Of a stretch of 64,000 nt of DNA, positions 16,649 through 25,553 are shown in pieces. The stretch is taken from NCBI GenBank assembly GCA_963727955.1, contig CAVSII010000003.1:372001-436000 (forward strand), read 5' to 3'. The DNA comes from Bog-756 sp963727955 (GTDB lineage: Bacteria; Actinomycetota; Acidimicrobiia; Acidimicrobiales; RAAP-2). How positions within the stretch are numbered: position 1 is the first letter of the stretch; each line of letters starts with the position of its first letter. The position numbers were made by a program, and so were the translations under genes. Under the pieces are notes generated by a model, which did no database searches, was not told the origin of the DNA, and worked only from the letters and a program-made list of their open reading frames with translations.

Positions 16649-18517
16649 TCAGTCCAGAGCGACGTAGTCGAGATTGACCCCACCCTGATCAGATGTCTCG
16701 ACGCTGCACGCCACCAGGTTGGTGCCACGGCCCATGGTCAGGGTGACCGGAACGGTCTGCCATGACGTCCAGGCCGACGTGCTCGGCACCTCGAGGTTGG
16801 CCGTGCCGTGGCAGTCGCCAGTGGTCGGGTCGAGTGCCCGTACCGTCATTTTCGACCGAGTGCCGGTGGAGTTGGCCACGTGGAATTGGAGTCGGTGAGG
16901 GCCGGCGCTGTGCACGGACATGGCCACGGCCACACTGCTCCCCCCGGTATCGAGGCCGGTGACGTAGCCCATGCCGCGGTGGCCGGCAAAGGTGTTCTCG
17001 AACCGGGCTGATCCGGCCCAGGCCCCGACCTCGGCCTGGAAGCGGGTGGGGCCGTGGGGAACCACCGACAACAGGACCGAGGCGTGGGGGGCCAGGTTCA
17101 CCTGATAGCTGGTCATCGAGCCCAGGTCCTGGTGGGCCCACAAGTCGCGGACCGTAGCCGGACCGGTGAAGCCGAGGACAGCGGCGAAATCGATCGACAT
17201 GGTCCGGGCGGCCGGGCCGTCCTGGCGGTTGAACAGACCCACCGCCCAGCTCCCGTCGGGCAACTGTCCGATCCAGCGCTCGGGGTCGCGGCTCGAGGGG
17301 TCGTACTCGAATCCGTGGCTGTTGTTGAAGACGGGCTTGCCGGCCAGTCCGGCCTTGCGCAAGGCCAGCACCTCGCGGTTCTGGAAGAAGCTGGCGTTGT
17401 CCCCGATGGTGTCGGCCCGGTCGATGATGGCGATGGGGGCGCCGGCCATGGTGAACAAGTTGATGGCGGTCTGCTTTTCGCTATCGTCGGCGAACGAGCT
17501 CATGAGCAGCGGGTCGCCGTCGAGGATCAGCTGGCCCCGGCCCGACACGTCCGAAAACCCAGTGAAGCCCAGGAAGGGGTTGTTCCACTGCGACCAGATG
17601 GGCTGCCACCCTTGGCGCCCTTCGCTCATGTTTATCCAGGTACCGAAGCTGGCGTCGTTGTCGATGCGGATGAGATCACCGAAGCGGCGTTCCCCCGACC
17701 CGTGGTCGAACAGGTTGGGCAGCACCAGGCTGAGCTGCATATCCCCGGCCGCATCCCGCATCCACTCCAGGGCCTGCAGATAGGACTCGCGGCCGTGGGC
17801 CACTCCCACGGTGCCCTCGCTCTGGTCGAACCCCGCCTCGTACCAGCCCAGGAAGTCGATCCGCAGGAACGCGACACCCAGTTGGCGGAAGTAGGCGACG
17901 TACCCCTTCACGTACTCCTCGGCCCCGTCGCGGGTGGCGTCCACCCACTGCAGGCGCCCGCCCCCGTCGAAGTAGTCGCCCGGGTTGACGATGTCGGCCA
18001 CCTTGACGTCGGGCCGTCCGACCACGGTCACCGACGGGTTGGTGATGGCCGACTTGGTGGCCCACAAGGGGTTGTAATAGACGCCGAGCTCGAGACCCTT
18101 GGCCCTGAGATAGCTGACCCACCAGGACCAGTCGTGCACCCAGTCGTCGGCCTGGCTCACGATGTAACCGTGCGGTGTGATCCGTTGGGTGTCGTCGATC
18201 CAACCGTCGGTACACACCATGTTGTACCCGTAGTCACGGAACGTCGACGCCACCCAGTCGACGTTGGTCTTCCACACGTCTTCGGGTATGAGTGTGTTCT
18301 CGAGGTATTCGTATCCGTAGGTGCTCCAGTAGAGGGGACCGGCTCCACCCGACCGGAAAGCCGGTGTGGTTGTGGAAGCCAGTTCCGTCCCGGCCGCAGC
18401 GGGTCCGGCGTCACCGGTCGTCGCCGCCGCTGCCGCATCGGCAGCGGCCAACGACCCGGCCAGGCCGGCCAATACCGCTCCCCCGCCACCCTTCAGCACG
18501 TCGCGTCGCGTCGGCAC
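16649..18517 (-). CDS. Tat-exported glycoside hydrolase (alpha-galactosidase-like, GH27/clan D type) with C-terminal carbohydrate-binding domain
   Basis: 622 residues. A twin-arginine signal (TRRDVLKGGGG, Ala-rich h-region) exports the folded enzyme. The catalytic barrel (about residues 55-400) has YWSTYGYEY, YNMVCTDGWID, GLELGVYYNPLW and FLRIDFLGWYEAG, whose Asp is at the usual nucleophile position of clan D enzymes. An all-beta domain follows, then a C-terminal CBM6/35-like module (RFQAEVGAWAGSARFENTF ... GGVNLDYVALD). It should act on alpha-linked sugars outside the cell; the exact linkage is unknown. The gene lies 145 bp after proS on the same strand. Confidence 0.8.
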   Translation of the reverse strand: MPTRRDVLKGGGGAVLAGLAGSLAAADAAAAATTGDAGPAAAGTELASTTTPAFRSGGAGPLYWSTYGYEYLENTLIPEDVWKTNVDWVASTFRDYGYNMVCTDGWIDDTQRITPHGYIVSQADDWVHDWSWWVSYLRAKGLELGVYYNPLWATKSAITNPSVTVVGRPDVKVADIVNPGDYFDGGGRLQWVDATRDGAEEYVKGYVAYFRQLGVAFLRIDFLGWYEAGFDQSEGTVGVAHGRESYLQALEWMRDAAGDMQLSLVLPNLFDHGSGERRFGDLIRIDNDASFGTWINMSEGRQGWQPIWSQWNNPFLGFTGFSDVSGRGQLILDGDPLLMSSFADDSEKQTAINLFTMAGAPIAIIDRADTIGDNASFFQNREVLALRKAGLAGKPVFNNSHGFEYDPSSRDPERWIGQLPDGSWAVGLFNRQDGPAARTMSIDFAAVLGFTGPATVRDLWAHQDLGSMTSYQVNLAPHASVLLSVVPHGPTRFQAEVGAWAGSARFENTFAGHRGMGYVTGLDTGGSSVAVAMSVHSAGPHRLQFHVANSTGTRSKMTVRALDPTTGDCHGTANLEVPSTSAWTSWQTVPVTLTMGRGTNLVACSVETSDQGGVNLDYVALD

Positions 18518-18662
18518 CGATCAAAGCCCTCCCTCTCGCACCCGCCGAAATCACCTTAGCCAAGGCGGTTACCTGCAGCACCTAGCGCCCCCATCGACCA
18601 AAGGACGCGTTCAGATCAACGAAAGGGAAGTCCCGGCCCCACGTCGTCGGTCAGCCAGAGTC

Positions 18663-20111
18663 TTAGTAGGACCGGCCGATCACAGCCGTCAGGGTGGCGT
18701 TGTCCTCGCCGACCTCGGCCAGTGTGCCGTCGGCATGCTGGAGACAACGGATGCTGAGTGACTGGGCAGCCAGTCGGTCCTCGCCGTCGGCACCGAGAGC
18801 AGCCACGGGAAGCCGGGCGAAGCCGACCTGGCCGGCCTCGATGGCCTCCTCGGTGGTGGAGACCTCGTAGGTGTGCTCCGCCCGGAACCGGGCTGCCTCG
18901 GCCGACAGGTCTCGGGCCACGGTCGTTAGGGACCGGTCGACCTCGGCCACCACTCCGGCCAGCGGAACGGGATCCTTGGTGCGCAGGTGCCGGGTCACCA
19001 GGGTGACCCGTTCCTCGGCCAGGTCCCGGGGCCCGACCTCCACCCGGAGGGGCACGCCCTTGCGCTCCCAGTCGACCGACCGGCGTCCGAAGCCCAGATG
19101 GGCCCGGTCGTCGAGGCGGACCCGACGACCGGCGGCAGACAGCTCGGAGACCAGCGCTTCCGCCGCCGTGCGGACTTCGGGCTCCTCGCGCACCATCAGC
19201 ACCACCACCTCGGCCGGGGCCAGCGCCGGGGGGAGGCGGAGCCCGAAGTCGTCCCCGTGGGCCATGACCAGGGCACCGAGCAGCCGGGTCGATACCCCCC
19301 ACGAGGTCTGCCACACGTAGTCGAGGGTGCCGCTGTCGTTGGCGAACTGGATCGAGAAGGCCCGGGCGAAGTTCTGGCCGAGCTCGTGGCTGGTCCCCAT
19401 CTGGAGAGCTTTGCCGTCGCCCATCATCCCTTCGCACGACCAGGTGCGGATGGCCCCGGCAAATCGCTCGCGGGCCGTCTTGTGCCCGGTCACCAGCGGG
19501 ACGGCACAGACCCCCTCCATGGTGTCGATATAGACGTCGCGGAAGATGCGAAGGGCGTAGCGGCGGGCCTCATCCTCGGTGGCATGGGCGGTGTGACCTT
19601 CCTGCCACAAGAACTCGCTCGTGCGCAGGAGGATCCGCGGCCGGAGCTCCCAGCGGACCACGTTGGCCCACTGGTTGATAAGGAGCGGCAGGTCACGGTA
19701 GCCCTGGATCCATTTGGCGAAGAAGCTGTTGATGACCGTCTCGCTGGTGGGGCGGACCACCACTGGCTCCTCCAGGCGCTTGCCACCGCCATGGGTGACC
19801 ACGGCCAGCTCGGGGGCGAACCCCTCGACGTGCTCAGCTTCGAGCTTCAGGAAGGATTCCGGGATGAACAGGGGGAAGTAGGCGTTCTCGGCACCCGCCG
19901 CCTTGATCCGGTCATCGAGGGCCCGTTGGAGAAGCTCCCAGATGCCATAGCCCCACGGGCGTATGACCATCGTGCCTCTGACCGGGCCGTTTTCCGCCAG
20001 TTCGGCCCCGGCCACCACTTCTTGGTACCAGCGCGGGAAGTCCTCGGCCCTGGGTGTCAGCCCGCCTTTCTTCTGCCGTTGGTCAGGGACACTGTCGGCG
20101 GGGGCCTGCAT
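18663..20111 (-). CDS. proS: Prolyl-tRNA synthetase, archaeal/eukaryal type (ProS type 3)
   Basis: 482 residues from ATG 20111; a TTG at 20129 is an alternative. Class II synthetase motifs are present: GTMVIRPWGYGIWE, VVRPTSETVI (proline/ATP site), LRPRILLRTSEFLWQEGHTAHA (motif 2) and LGALVMAHGDDFGLRLPP (motif 3), then an anticodon-binding domain and the zinc-binding-like C-terminus. The short form without an editing INS domain is the archaeal-type enzyme, found in some actinobacteria. It charges tRNA-Pro with proline. No leader or T-box is seen. Confidence 0.95.
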   Translation of the reverse strand: MQAPADSVPDQRQKKGGLTPRAEDFPRWYQEVVAGAELAENGPVRGTMVIRPWGYGIWELLQRALDDRIKAAGAENAYFPLFIPESFLKLEAEHVEGFAPELAVVTHGGGKRLEEPVVVRPTSETVINSFFAKWIQGYRDLPLLINQWANVVRWELRPRILLRTSEFLWQEGHTAHATEDEARRYALRIFRDVYIDTMEGVCAVPLVTGHKTARERFAGAIRTWSCEGMMGDGKALQMGTSHELGQNFARAFSIQFANDSGTLDYVWQTSWGVSTRLLGALVMAHGDDFGLRLPPALAPAEVVVLMVREEPEVRTAAEALVSELSAAGRRVRLDDRAHLGFGRRSVDWERKGVPLRVEVGPRDLAEERVTLVTRHLRTKDPVPLAGVVAEVDRSLTTVARDLSAEAARFRAEHTYEVSTTEEAIEAGQVGFARLPVAALGADGEDRLAAQSLSIRCLQHADGTLAEVGEDNATLTAVIGRSY

Positions 20112-20263
20112 GGCTGCGCAGACTACCAACCCACCGCTGGCGCCCCGGCTGCCTCCTCTACTTTCGTCCCTACTCGACCCGTCCTCACTCGACCCGTCCT
20201 CTGATCGTCCACTTCCCGGTCGCTTTCGGCAGAGCGGAGCACGGGGCTCCCGGCGATGGTTAG

Positions 20264-20500
20264 TCAGTCATCGGGAAGAGCGGCGAAATCACGCTTGGCT
20301 TTCCTGTACCAGGACATTCCGGACAGAGGATGCTTCCATCTGCCCTTCATCTCCTTGAGGGCACCTTTGTGCGCTTCATCGCCGCCGGAGACGATTTCGT
20401 TCAAATGCTTGTCCTGCGCCTTTATCACCTCATCAGCGGTGTCTCCGTGGTGAGGGAAATCACACGGCCCACCCAGCTGCTGGCATGTCATCGTCTTCAT
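20264..20500 (-). CDS. DUF1059 small protein
   Basis: 78 residues. The N-terminus MKTMTCQQLGGPCDFPHHGD matches DUF1059, a small Cys/His-containing domain, followed by DEVIKAQDKHLNE. A basic Lys/Arg-rich tail with GMSWYRKAKRDF extends it. The function is unknown; the Cys and His residues suggest metal binding. A second DUF1059 protein is encoded at 47138-47323. Confidence 0.8.
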   Translation of the reverse strand: MKTMTCQQLGGPCDFPHHGDTADEVIKAQDKHLNEIVSGGDEAHKGALKEMKGRWKHPLSGMSWYRKAKRDFAALPDD

Positions 20501-20610
20501 CGATCACATCTCCTTCCCACTTCTATTCGAAAAAAGGGGTCGTCTCGGGCCACAGATCTCATCACCACGTGACGCGGGTCTCGCGCCCCAGGGTGGACAG
20601 AGTCCGGCGG

Positions 20611-21009
20611 TCAGGCCTGGGCAATGCGGACGAGATTGCCCGAAGGGTCACGGAATGCGCAGTCCCGCGCTCCCCAGGGCTGGGTCGTCGGCTCCTGGAG
20701 GACCTCGGCCCCTGATGCCCGGACCTTCTCGAAGGTGGCGTCGAGATCGTCGGAGCGGAAGATGGCAGCCTGCAGTGATCCCTGGGTCACGAGCGAGAGG
20801 AGAGCGTCTCCCTCGGTCTGCGAACGACCCCCGTGTGGTTGAGACAGGACGATGTCTACGTCCTGTCCCGGGGCGCCGACGGTCACCCACCGGAAGCCGT
20901 GGGCGGCGACGTCGTTGCGGACCTCGAGGCCGAGAGCGTCGCGGTAGAAGCCGAGCGCGGCGTCGGGGTCATTGACCAGAATGAACATTGCAGAGACGGT
21001 GACGGCCAT
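20611..21009 (-). CDS. VOC-family (glyoxalase/dioxygenase fold) protein
   Basis: 132 residues: two beta-alpha-beta-beta-beta modules, with FILVNDPDAALGFYRDALGLEV and the C-terminal signature GARDCAFRDPSGNLVRI. This is the typical actinobacterial lactoylglutathione-lyase-like VOC protein; the metal ligands and substrate cannot be assigned. It is downstream of an AraC-type regulator on the same strand (132 bp gap), a frequent pairing. Confidence 0.88.
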   Translation of the reverse strand: MAVTVSAMFILVNDPDAALGFYRDALGLEVRNDVAAHGFRWVTVGAPGQDVDIVLSQPHGGRSQTEGDALLSLVTQGSLQAAIFRSDDLDATFEKVRASGAEVLQEPTTQPWGARDCAFRDPSGNLVRIAQA

Positions 21010-21141
21010 GGGGCGATCTTAGGAGCGCCGAGCGGTCGGATGCTTCTCCGTTCCTGCTCGGTATCAGGGCGAGGTGGGACGCCGGTGCGCGGGCACGGCA
21101 CCGGGTGGGGCGGCCCGCCGGCCCCGGTCGGCCACGACTCT

Positions 21142-21552
21142 TCAGACCACGATCAGGGTACGCCGCGGCCGTGTCGCCACCTTGCTCACGCAGGAGGGAA
21201 CCACCTCGAGGTGGCGGTGGTCGTGGGCGCCATAGTGCGAAGGCGTCTCACCGACGATCTCGGTGAAGCGCGAACTGAACGAACCGAGCGAGGTACAACC
21301 GACGGCGACGCAGGTATCGGTGACCGACATTCCCTGACGCAGAAAAGCCTTGGCCCTCTCGATGCGTCGGGTCATGAGATAGCTGTAGGGCGTCTCGCCA
21401 TAGGCCGCACGGAACTTGCGCGAGAAGTGGGCGGGCGACATGAGGGCGGCACGGGCCATGCTCGGGACGTCGAGGGGCTCGGCGTAGTGGCTGTCTATGA
21501 GATCGCGTGCCCGGCGCAGGCACACCAGGTCAGCGATGTCCTCCGGCGTCAT
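21142..21552 (-). CDS. AraC-family HTH regulator (minimal form)
   Basis: 136 residues, nearly all DNA-binding domain: RARDLIDSHYAEPLDVPSMA, AHFSRKFRAAYGETPYSYLM and the second HTH VTDTCVAVGCTSLGSFSSRF. There is no separate ligand domain, so it may be constitutive or respond through partners. It probably controls the VOC gene that follows. Confidence 0.9.
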   Translation of the reverse strand: MTPEDIADLVCLRRARDLIDSHYAEPLDVPSMARAALMSPAHFSRKFRAAYGETPYSYLMTRRIERAKAFLRQGMSVTDTCVAVGCTSLGSFSSRFTEIVGETPSHYGAHDHRHLEVVPSCVSKVATRPRRTLIVV

Positions 21553-21671
21553 ATCGACGATGGTAGGCGACGGATCGGGTCCTTCGGGCCACGAGACGAG
21601 AGATCAAGGTCCCCACCGAGCTGTCGGCAGTGACAGGTCGCCCGCACATCGGTAGCGCCTCCTGTGCCGTC

Positions 21672-22649
21672 TCAGCTCTCGATCAACCTCATCTGTTGTT
21701 CGCTGTGATGATCGCCGGCAGCGGGGGTGATCGCATCGAGGCGGCCGAGCTGGTCGGGGCTGAGCTGTACTTCGTCGGCAGCGACGTTCTCTTCGACCCG
21801 CGACACCCGCTTGGTGCCGGGGATGGGGGCGATGTCGTCGCCCTGGGCCAGCACCCAGGCCAGCGAAACCTGGGCTGGCGTGCACCCGACTTGGCCGGCG
21901 ATGGACCGGACCTCCTCGGCACTGGTCAGGTTGTGCCGGAAGTTCTCATCGGTAAAGCGGGGGTTCGTCCTGCGGAAATCCGAATCGGCCAATTCGTCGA
22001 TCGAGCGCACCGTGCCGGTGAGCATCCCGCGGCCCAAGGGCGAGTAGGCCACCAGCCCGATGCCCAGCTCCCGCAACACAGGCAGCGTCCAGCCCTCGGG
22101 GTCCCGGGTCCATAGCGAGTACTCGGACTGCAGCGCCGTGATGGGGTGGATGGCGTGGGCCCGCCGGATCGTCTCGGGGCCGGCCTCTGACAGTCCGATG
22201 TGCCGGATCTTGCCCTCGGCAACCAACTCGGCCAGTGCTCCCACGGTCTCCTCGATGGGCACCTTCGGGTCGACCCGGTGCTGGTAGAACAGATCGATGT
22301 GGCCCACCCCGAGCCGCTTCAGCGATCCCTCGAGAGCGACTCGGATATTTGCCGGCGTGCTGTCGAGGCTGCCCGGACCACTGCCTGCGTGGGACACCAT
22401 GCCGAACTTGGTGGCCAGCACGACCTGGTCGCGTCGGCCGCCGATGGCCCGGCCCACCAGCTCCTCGTTGGCGTACGGCCCGTAAATTTCGGCGGTGTCT
22501 ATGAGGGTGACCCCGAGCTCGATGGCTCGGTGGATGGTGCGGATGGACTCGGCGTCGTCCTGGCCGGCCCCCGTGTAGGCGGTGGACATCCCCATGGTGC
22601 CCAATCCGATGCGGGACACCTCAAGGGATCCCAGGGTGATGTGCTTCAT
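21672..22649 (-). CDS. Aldo/keto reductase
   Basis: 325 residues from ATG 22649, which has SD AGGAAAGGAG; a start 13 codons upstream is less likely. (beta/alpha)8 NADPH-dependent oxidoreductase with the catalytic tetrad visible: Asp/Tyr in LIDTAEIYGPY, Lys in VLATKFGM and His in DLFYQHRVD. The cofactor-binding end reads PIPGTKRVSRVEEN. It reduces an aldehyde or ketone; the substrate is unknown. The gene is 93 bp after the RHH/SPFH operon and on the same strand. Confidence 0.92.
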   Translation of the reverse strand: MKHITLGSLEVSRIGLGTMGMSTAYTGAGQDDAESIRTIHRAIELGVTLIDTAEIYGPYANEELVGRAIGGRRDQVVLATKFGMVSHAGSGPGSLDSTPANIRVALEGSLKRLGVGHIDLFYQHRVDPKVPIEETVGALAELVAEGKIRHIGLSEAGPETIRRAHAIHPITALQSEYSLWTRDPEGWTLPVLRELGIGLVAYSPLGRGMLTGTVRSIDELADSDFRRTNPRFTDENFRHNLTSAEEVRSIAGQVGCTPAQVSLAWVLAQGDDIAPIPGTKRVSRVEENVAADEVQLSPDQLGRLDAITPAAGDHHSEQQMRLIES

Positions 22650-22742
22650 CGTCTGTCGCTCCTTTCCTACTCCATCGTCTGCTCCCATCGTTCATCCGTC
22701 CAGGGCCTCGACTGCCGGTCGCAGAGGTAGCTCCCCGGGCGA

Positions 22743-22943
22743 TCAGTCCGGCTCCGCTCGTGGTCGGCCGCGCCTGGCCAGCGGCGCCGCTTGTTTGGGC
22801 ATGCGTCCCGCCTCGTTGAGCGCCTTCCGCAGCAGCACCTCGATTTGGGCGTTGACGCTACGAAGCTCGTCATTGGCCCAGCGGCTGATGGCGTCGTGAA
22901 CCGCAGGATCGAGGCGCAGTGGGATCTGCCGCCGCTCGCTCAC
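22743..22943 (-). CDS. Ribbon-helix-helix (Arc-type) DNA-binding protein
   Basis: 66 residues. RQIPLRLDPAVHDAISRWA is the beta-strand plus helix A, and LRSVNAQIEVLLRKALNEAGR is helix B of an Arc/MetJ fold; a basic tail follows. The start overlaps the SPFH gene stop by 4 bp (ATGA), so the two are translated together. The gene pair lies behind a perfect 29-bp inverted repeat at 23859-23887, a natural candidate for its own operator. Confidence 0.88.
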   Translation of the reverse strand: MSERRQIPLRLDPAVHDAISRWANDELRSVNAQIEVLLRKALNEAGRMPKQAAPLARRGRPRAEPD

Positions 22944-23842
22944 GTATAGAGCGAGCCCGTGTTCACCACCGGCGACGGGGGTTGGTCACCGCACAGCACC
23001 ACCATCAGGTTGCTCACCATGCTTGCCGTCCGTTCCTCGTCGAGTGAGACGACACCGCCCTCGCTGAGCCGGTTGAGCGCCATCTCCACCATCCCGACCG
23101 CGCCCTCGACGATACGGGAGCGGGCGGCCACCACAGCACTGGCCTGTTGACGGCGCAGCATGGCCTGGGCAATCTCCTGTGCGTAGGCCAGGTGGGAGAT
23201 CCGGACCTCGACGATTTCGACGCCGGCTATGGACACCCGCTCAGCCACCTCGGTCGCCAATTCTGCCGAGACAAGGTCGGTGGATCCCCGAAGCGATGTG
23301 GTGGCATCGACTGTGTCGTCGTAGGGGTGGCTGGTGGCAACGTGTCGCAAGGCCGACTCCGCCTGCACCGATACGAAGTCCTGGTAGTTGTCGACCGCGT
23401 ACGTACACTTGGCCGTGTCGGCTACCTGCCAGACCACGATTGCCGCGATCTCGACCGGGTTACCTTCTGCATCGTTCACCTTGAGGTGGCCCGTCTCGAA
23501 GTTGCGCACCCGAATACTGACCCGGCGTCGCACCGAAAGTGGGACGACCCACCAGAAGCCTGGGCGGCGGACGGTGCCGATATAACGGCCGAAGAACTGG
23601 ACGACCGATGTCTGACCGGGGGGAACGATGGCCAACGATCCGACCACGAGCACGGCGGCCAGGATGGGCAGAACGATCAAGCTGGTGCCCTGCCGACCAG
23701 CCACCACCGCGCCGACAATGCAACCGGCGAGGACTATGACGCCGATCCATCCGTTGACCACAAAGGCCGGGCCTTCGCTGATGTCAACTCGGGCGCCTTG
23801 GTGCCCGACGGGTGCCATCGGGAGTGATTCGGTACCGCTCAT
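22940..23842 (-). CDS. SPFH/band-7 (stomatin-like) membrane protein
   Basis: 300 residues from ATG 23842, preceded by GGAAGGAG at good spacing. Two N-terminal hydrophobic segments (GVIVLAGCIVGAVVAG, LIVLPILAAVLVVGSLAIV) are followed by an SPFH domain: PPGQTSVVQFFGRYIGTVRR, RVRNFETGHLKVNDAEGNPV and VRISHLAYAQEIAQAMLRRQ. SPFH proteins form membrane-bound ring or cage oligomers that organise membrane domains. Its operon partner is an RHH repressor-like protein, and the upstream palindrome suggests tight control. Confidence 0.92.
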   Translation of the reverse strand: MSGTESLPMAPVGHQGARVDISEGPAFVVNGWIGVIVLAGCIVGAVVAGRQGTSLIVLPILAAVLVVGSLAIVPPGQTSVVQFFGRYIGTVRRPGFWWVVPLSVRRRVSIRVRNFETGHLKVNDAEGNPVEIAAIVVWQVADTAKCTYAVDNYQDFVSVQAESALRHVATSHPYDDTVDATTSLRGSTDLVSAELATEVAERVSIAGVEIVEVRISHLAYAQEIAQAMLRRQQASAVVAARSRIVEGAVGMVEMALNRLSEGGVVSLDEERTASMVSNLMVVLCGDQPPSPVVNTGSLYT

Positions 23843-23858
23843 GGGAGCTCCTTCCGAC

Positions 23859-23887
23859 AAAAGTGATATCTAATTGATATCACTTTT
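23859..23887. promoter_or_regulatory. Perfect 12-bp-arm palindrome upstream of the SPFH-RHH operon
   Basis: AAAAGTGATATC (23859-23870), spacer TAATT, GATATCACTTTT (23876-23887): no mismatch over 24 paired positions. It begins 17 bp upstream of the SPFH start, over the expected promoter or leader. Each arm contains GATATC. The RHH protein encoded in the operon is the natural ligand (inference). Confidence 0.75.
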
Positions 23888-24047
23888 ATGATCGCTTGAC
23901 CAGCCCCCGTCGCCCATCTCAGACAAGACGAGTCGGCCAAGGGCAGAGCCACTGGTGGAAGCCACGAACTGTCAGATCGAACTTCGGTTAACGGGACGGC
24001 GAAGAACCACGTCACGTCATACGTCTGGTCAACACTGAAGAAGGCAC

Positions 24048-24076
24048 TTGACTGTTCTCGTTGCGGCCTGCATACT
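24048..24076 (+). promoter_or_regulatory. Sigma-70 type promoter for a leaderless ArsR transcript
   Basis: TTGACT (24048-24053), 17-bp spacer, CATACT (24071-24076). The start codon ATG 24084 lies 7 nt after the -10 box, exactly where transcription should begin, and no SD is present. This predicts a leaderless mRNA. Confidence 0.6.
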
Positions 24077-24083
24077 CAAGCGC

Positions 24084-24428
24084 ATGCTTGACCAAACCAC
24101 CGATCTGGATCGGACCTTCCAAGCGCTGGCCGACAAGAGCAGACGCAGCATGGTGGAGCGGCTTACCTTGGGACCCGCCTCGGTCAGCGAGCTGGCAAAA
24201 CCCCTGGCCATGTCTCTTGCCGCCGTCGTGCAGCACGTGCAGGTCCTCGAGGCGTGCGGGGTCGTGAAGACAGAGAAGGTCGGGAGGACACGCATGTGCC
24301 GGATCGAACGTCCAGCAATGACAGCCGCCGAACAGTGGATCACCGATCGCCGCCGGGGCTGGGAAACACGCCTCGACCGACTGGGCGATGTCCTGAGCGA
24401 AGTGGCCACAACCGAGGGAAGACCATGA
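24084..24428 (+). CDS. ArsR-family winged-helix regulator
   Basis: 114 residues from ATG 24084. ArsR HTH: DRTFQALADKSRRSMVERL, then ASVSELAKPLAMSLAAVVQH and the wing KVGRTRMCRIE. No CxC metal site. It belongs to the group paired with AHSA1/SRPBCC proteins; its stop overlaps the next start (ATGA, 24425). Probably an autorepressor of this three-gene unit (ArsR, AHSA1, DHFR-like). The start is supported by the promoter spacing. Confidence 0.9.
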   Translation: MLDQTTDLDRTFQALADKSRRSMVERLTLGPASVSELAKPLAMSLAAVVQHVQVLEACGVVKTEKVGRTRMCRIERPAMTAAEQWITDRRRGWETRLDRLGDVLSEVATTEGRP

Positions 24429-24892
24429 CCCACTCCACCGTCGCCCACGACACGTTCGTCATCGAGCGCACGTACGACACTCCGATCGCTCAGGTCTTTC
24501 GGGCATGGGCGGATCCCGAACTCAAGGCCCGGTGGTTCGCCGGCGCCGCTGAGGCGCTGGGGGCAGGGTACGAGCTCGATTTCCGGGTCGGAGGCCGAGA
24601 GGTCAATCGCAGTGGGCCTCCCGGCGGTCCCGTCTATACGTACCAGTCGCAGTTCCACGACATCGTTCCCGAGGAGCGGATCGTCTACACCTACGAGATG
24701 CTGGCCGACGACAACCGGCTGTCCGTGTCGGTGGCAACGGTCCAGTTCCACAACCGAGGGGCAACGACACAACTGGTCCTCACCGAGCAGGGGGTATTTC
24801 TCGACGGCCACGACACGTCAGCCCAGAGGGAGGCGGGAACCCTGTCCCTGTTGGACTCGCTGGCTGCCACCCTGGACGGTGGCGCGTCGTGA
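24425..24892 (+). CDS. AHSA1/SRPBCC-family protein
   Basis: 155 residues; helix-grip (Bet v1-like) fold with DTFVIERTYDTPIAQVFRAW, the ADPELKARWFAG motif, YEMLADDNRLSVSVATVQF and the C-terminal helix. These proteins bind hydrophobic ligands; the ligand here is unknown. Translation is coupled to the upstream ArsR by a 4-bp overlap. It is one of three ArsR-AHSA1 units in the window. Confidence 0.88.
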   Translation: MTHSTVAHDTFVIERTYDTPIAQVFRAWADPELKARWFAGAAEALGAGYELDFRVGGREVNRSGPPGGPVYTYQSQFHDIVPEERIVYTYEMLADDNRLSVSVATVQFHNRGATTQLVLTEQGVFLDGHDTSAQREAGTLSLLDSLAATLDGGAS

Positions 24893-24965
24893 GCGAGCTT
24901 TTGCTGCTGTTGGGTGGTTCGACGGACGGCTGCGTCCGTGCACTCACCACGAGGAGGAACAATCG

Positions 24966-25550
24966 ATGAGAACCCTGGCTTCATTCATCCTCACCACCCT
25001 GGACGGCTTCTACCAGGGCCCGAACGGTGAGTTCGACTGGCCGGTCGTGGACGAGGAGTTTGATGAGTTCGCCATTGGCCAGCTCGACCGAGCGGACACC
25101 CTTGGCTTCGGTCGGGCGACCTACGAGCACATGGCCGCCTACTGGCCAACCGACCGGGCCCAGGCCAACGACGCCGCCATCACCTCCCGGATGAACACCA
25201 AACCCAAGCTCGTCTTCTCGACCGCGCTCGAACACGCAGGCTGGTCCAACACCACCGTCGCCACCGGCGAAGCCGTCGAGCAGATGGAAAAGGTGAAGTC
25301 AGCCCCCGGCGGCAAGCTGCTCGTGCTCGGAAGCGCCCACCTCACCGCCCACTTGGCCGTCGCCGGCCTCCTCGACGAGTTGCGGATCATGGTGTGCCCG
25401 ATCGCCCTCGGTCAGGGCCGCTCCCTCTTCGAAGATCTGAAGGGTCGGCTGGCGCTCAGGTTGGTGCAGGTGAGGCAATTCGACTCCGGGAACGTCCTGC
25501 TCACCTACCGGCCGTCACCCCAGGGAAAAGGGGCTGGCGGCAACCGGTAG
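24966..25550 (+). CDS. Dihydrofolate-reductase-fold protein (RibD C-terminal family)
   Basis: 194 residues from ATG 24966 with SD GAGGAGG. Pattern of the bacterial bifunctional-deaminase-reductase domain: LASFILTTLDGFYQGP, DTLGFGRATYEHMAAYWP, LLVLGSAHLTAHLAVAGLLDE and PIALGQGRSLFE. Binds NADPH and probably reduces a small pterin-like or unrelated substrate; not a true FolA. It is the third gene of the ArsR-AHSA1 unit. Confidence 0.9.
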   Translation: MRTLASFILTTLDGFYQGPNGEFDWPVVDEEFDEFAIGQLDRADTLGFGRATYEHMAAYWPTDRAQANDAAITSRMNTKPKLVFSTALEHAGWSNTTVATGEAVEQMEKVKSAPGGKLLVLGSAHLTAHLAVAGLLDELRIMVCPIALGQGRSLFEDLKGRLALRLVQVRQFDSGNVLLTYRPSPQGKGAGGNR

Positions 25551-25553
25551 TGG

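Noticed and set aside
17054..18559. 501-codon plus-strand frame opposite the glycoside hydrolase
   Set aside because: Antisense shadow of a well-supported Tat-exported enzyme.
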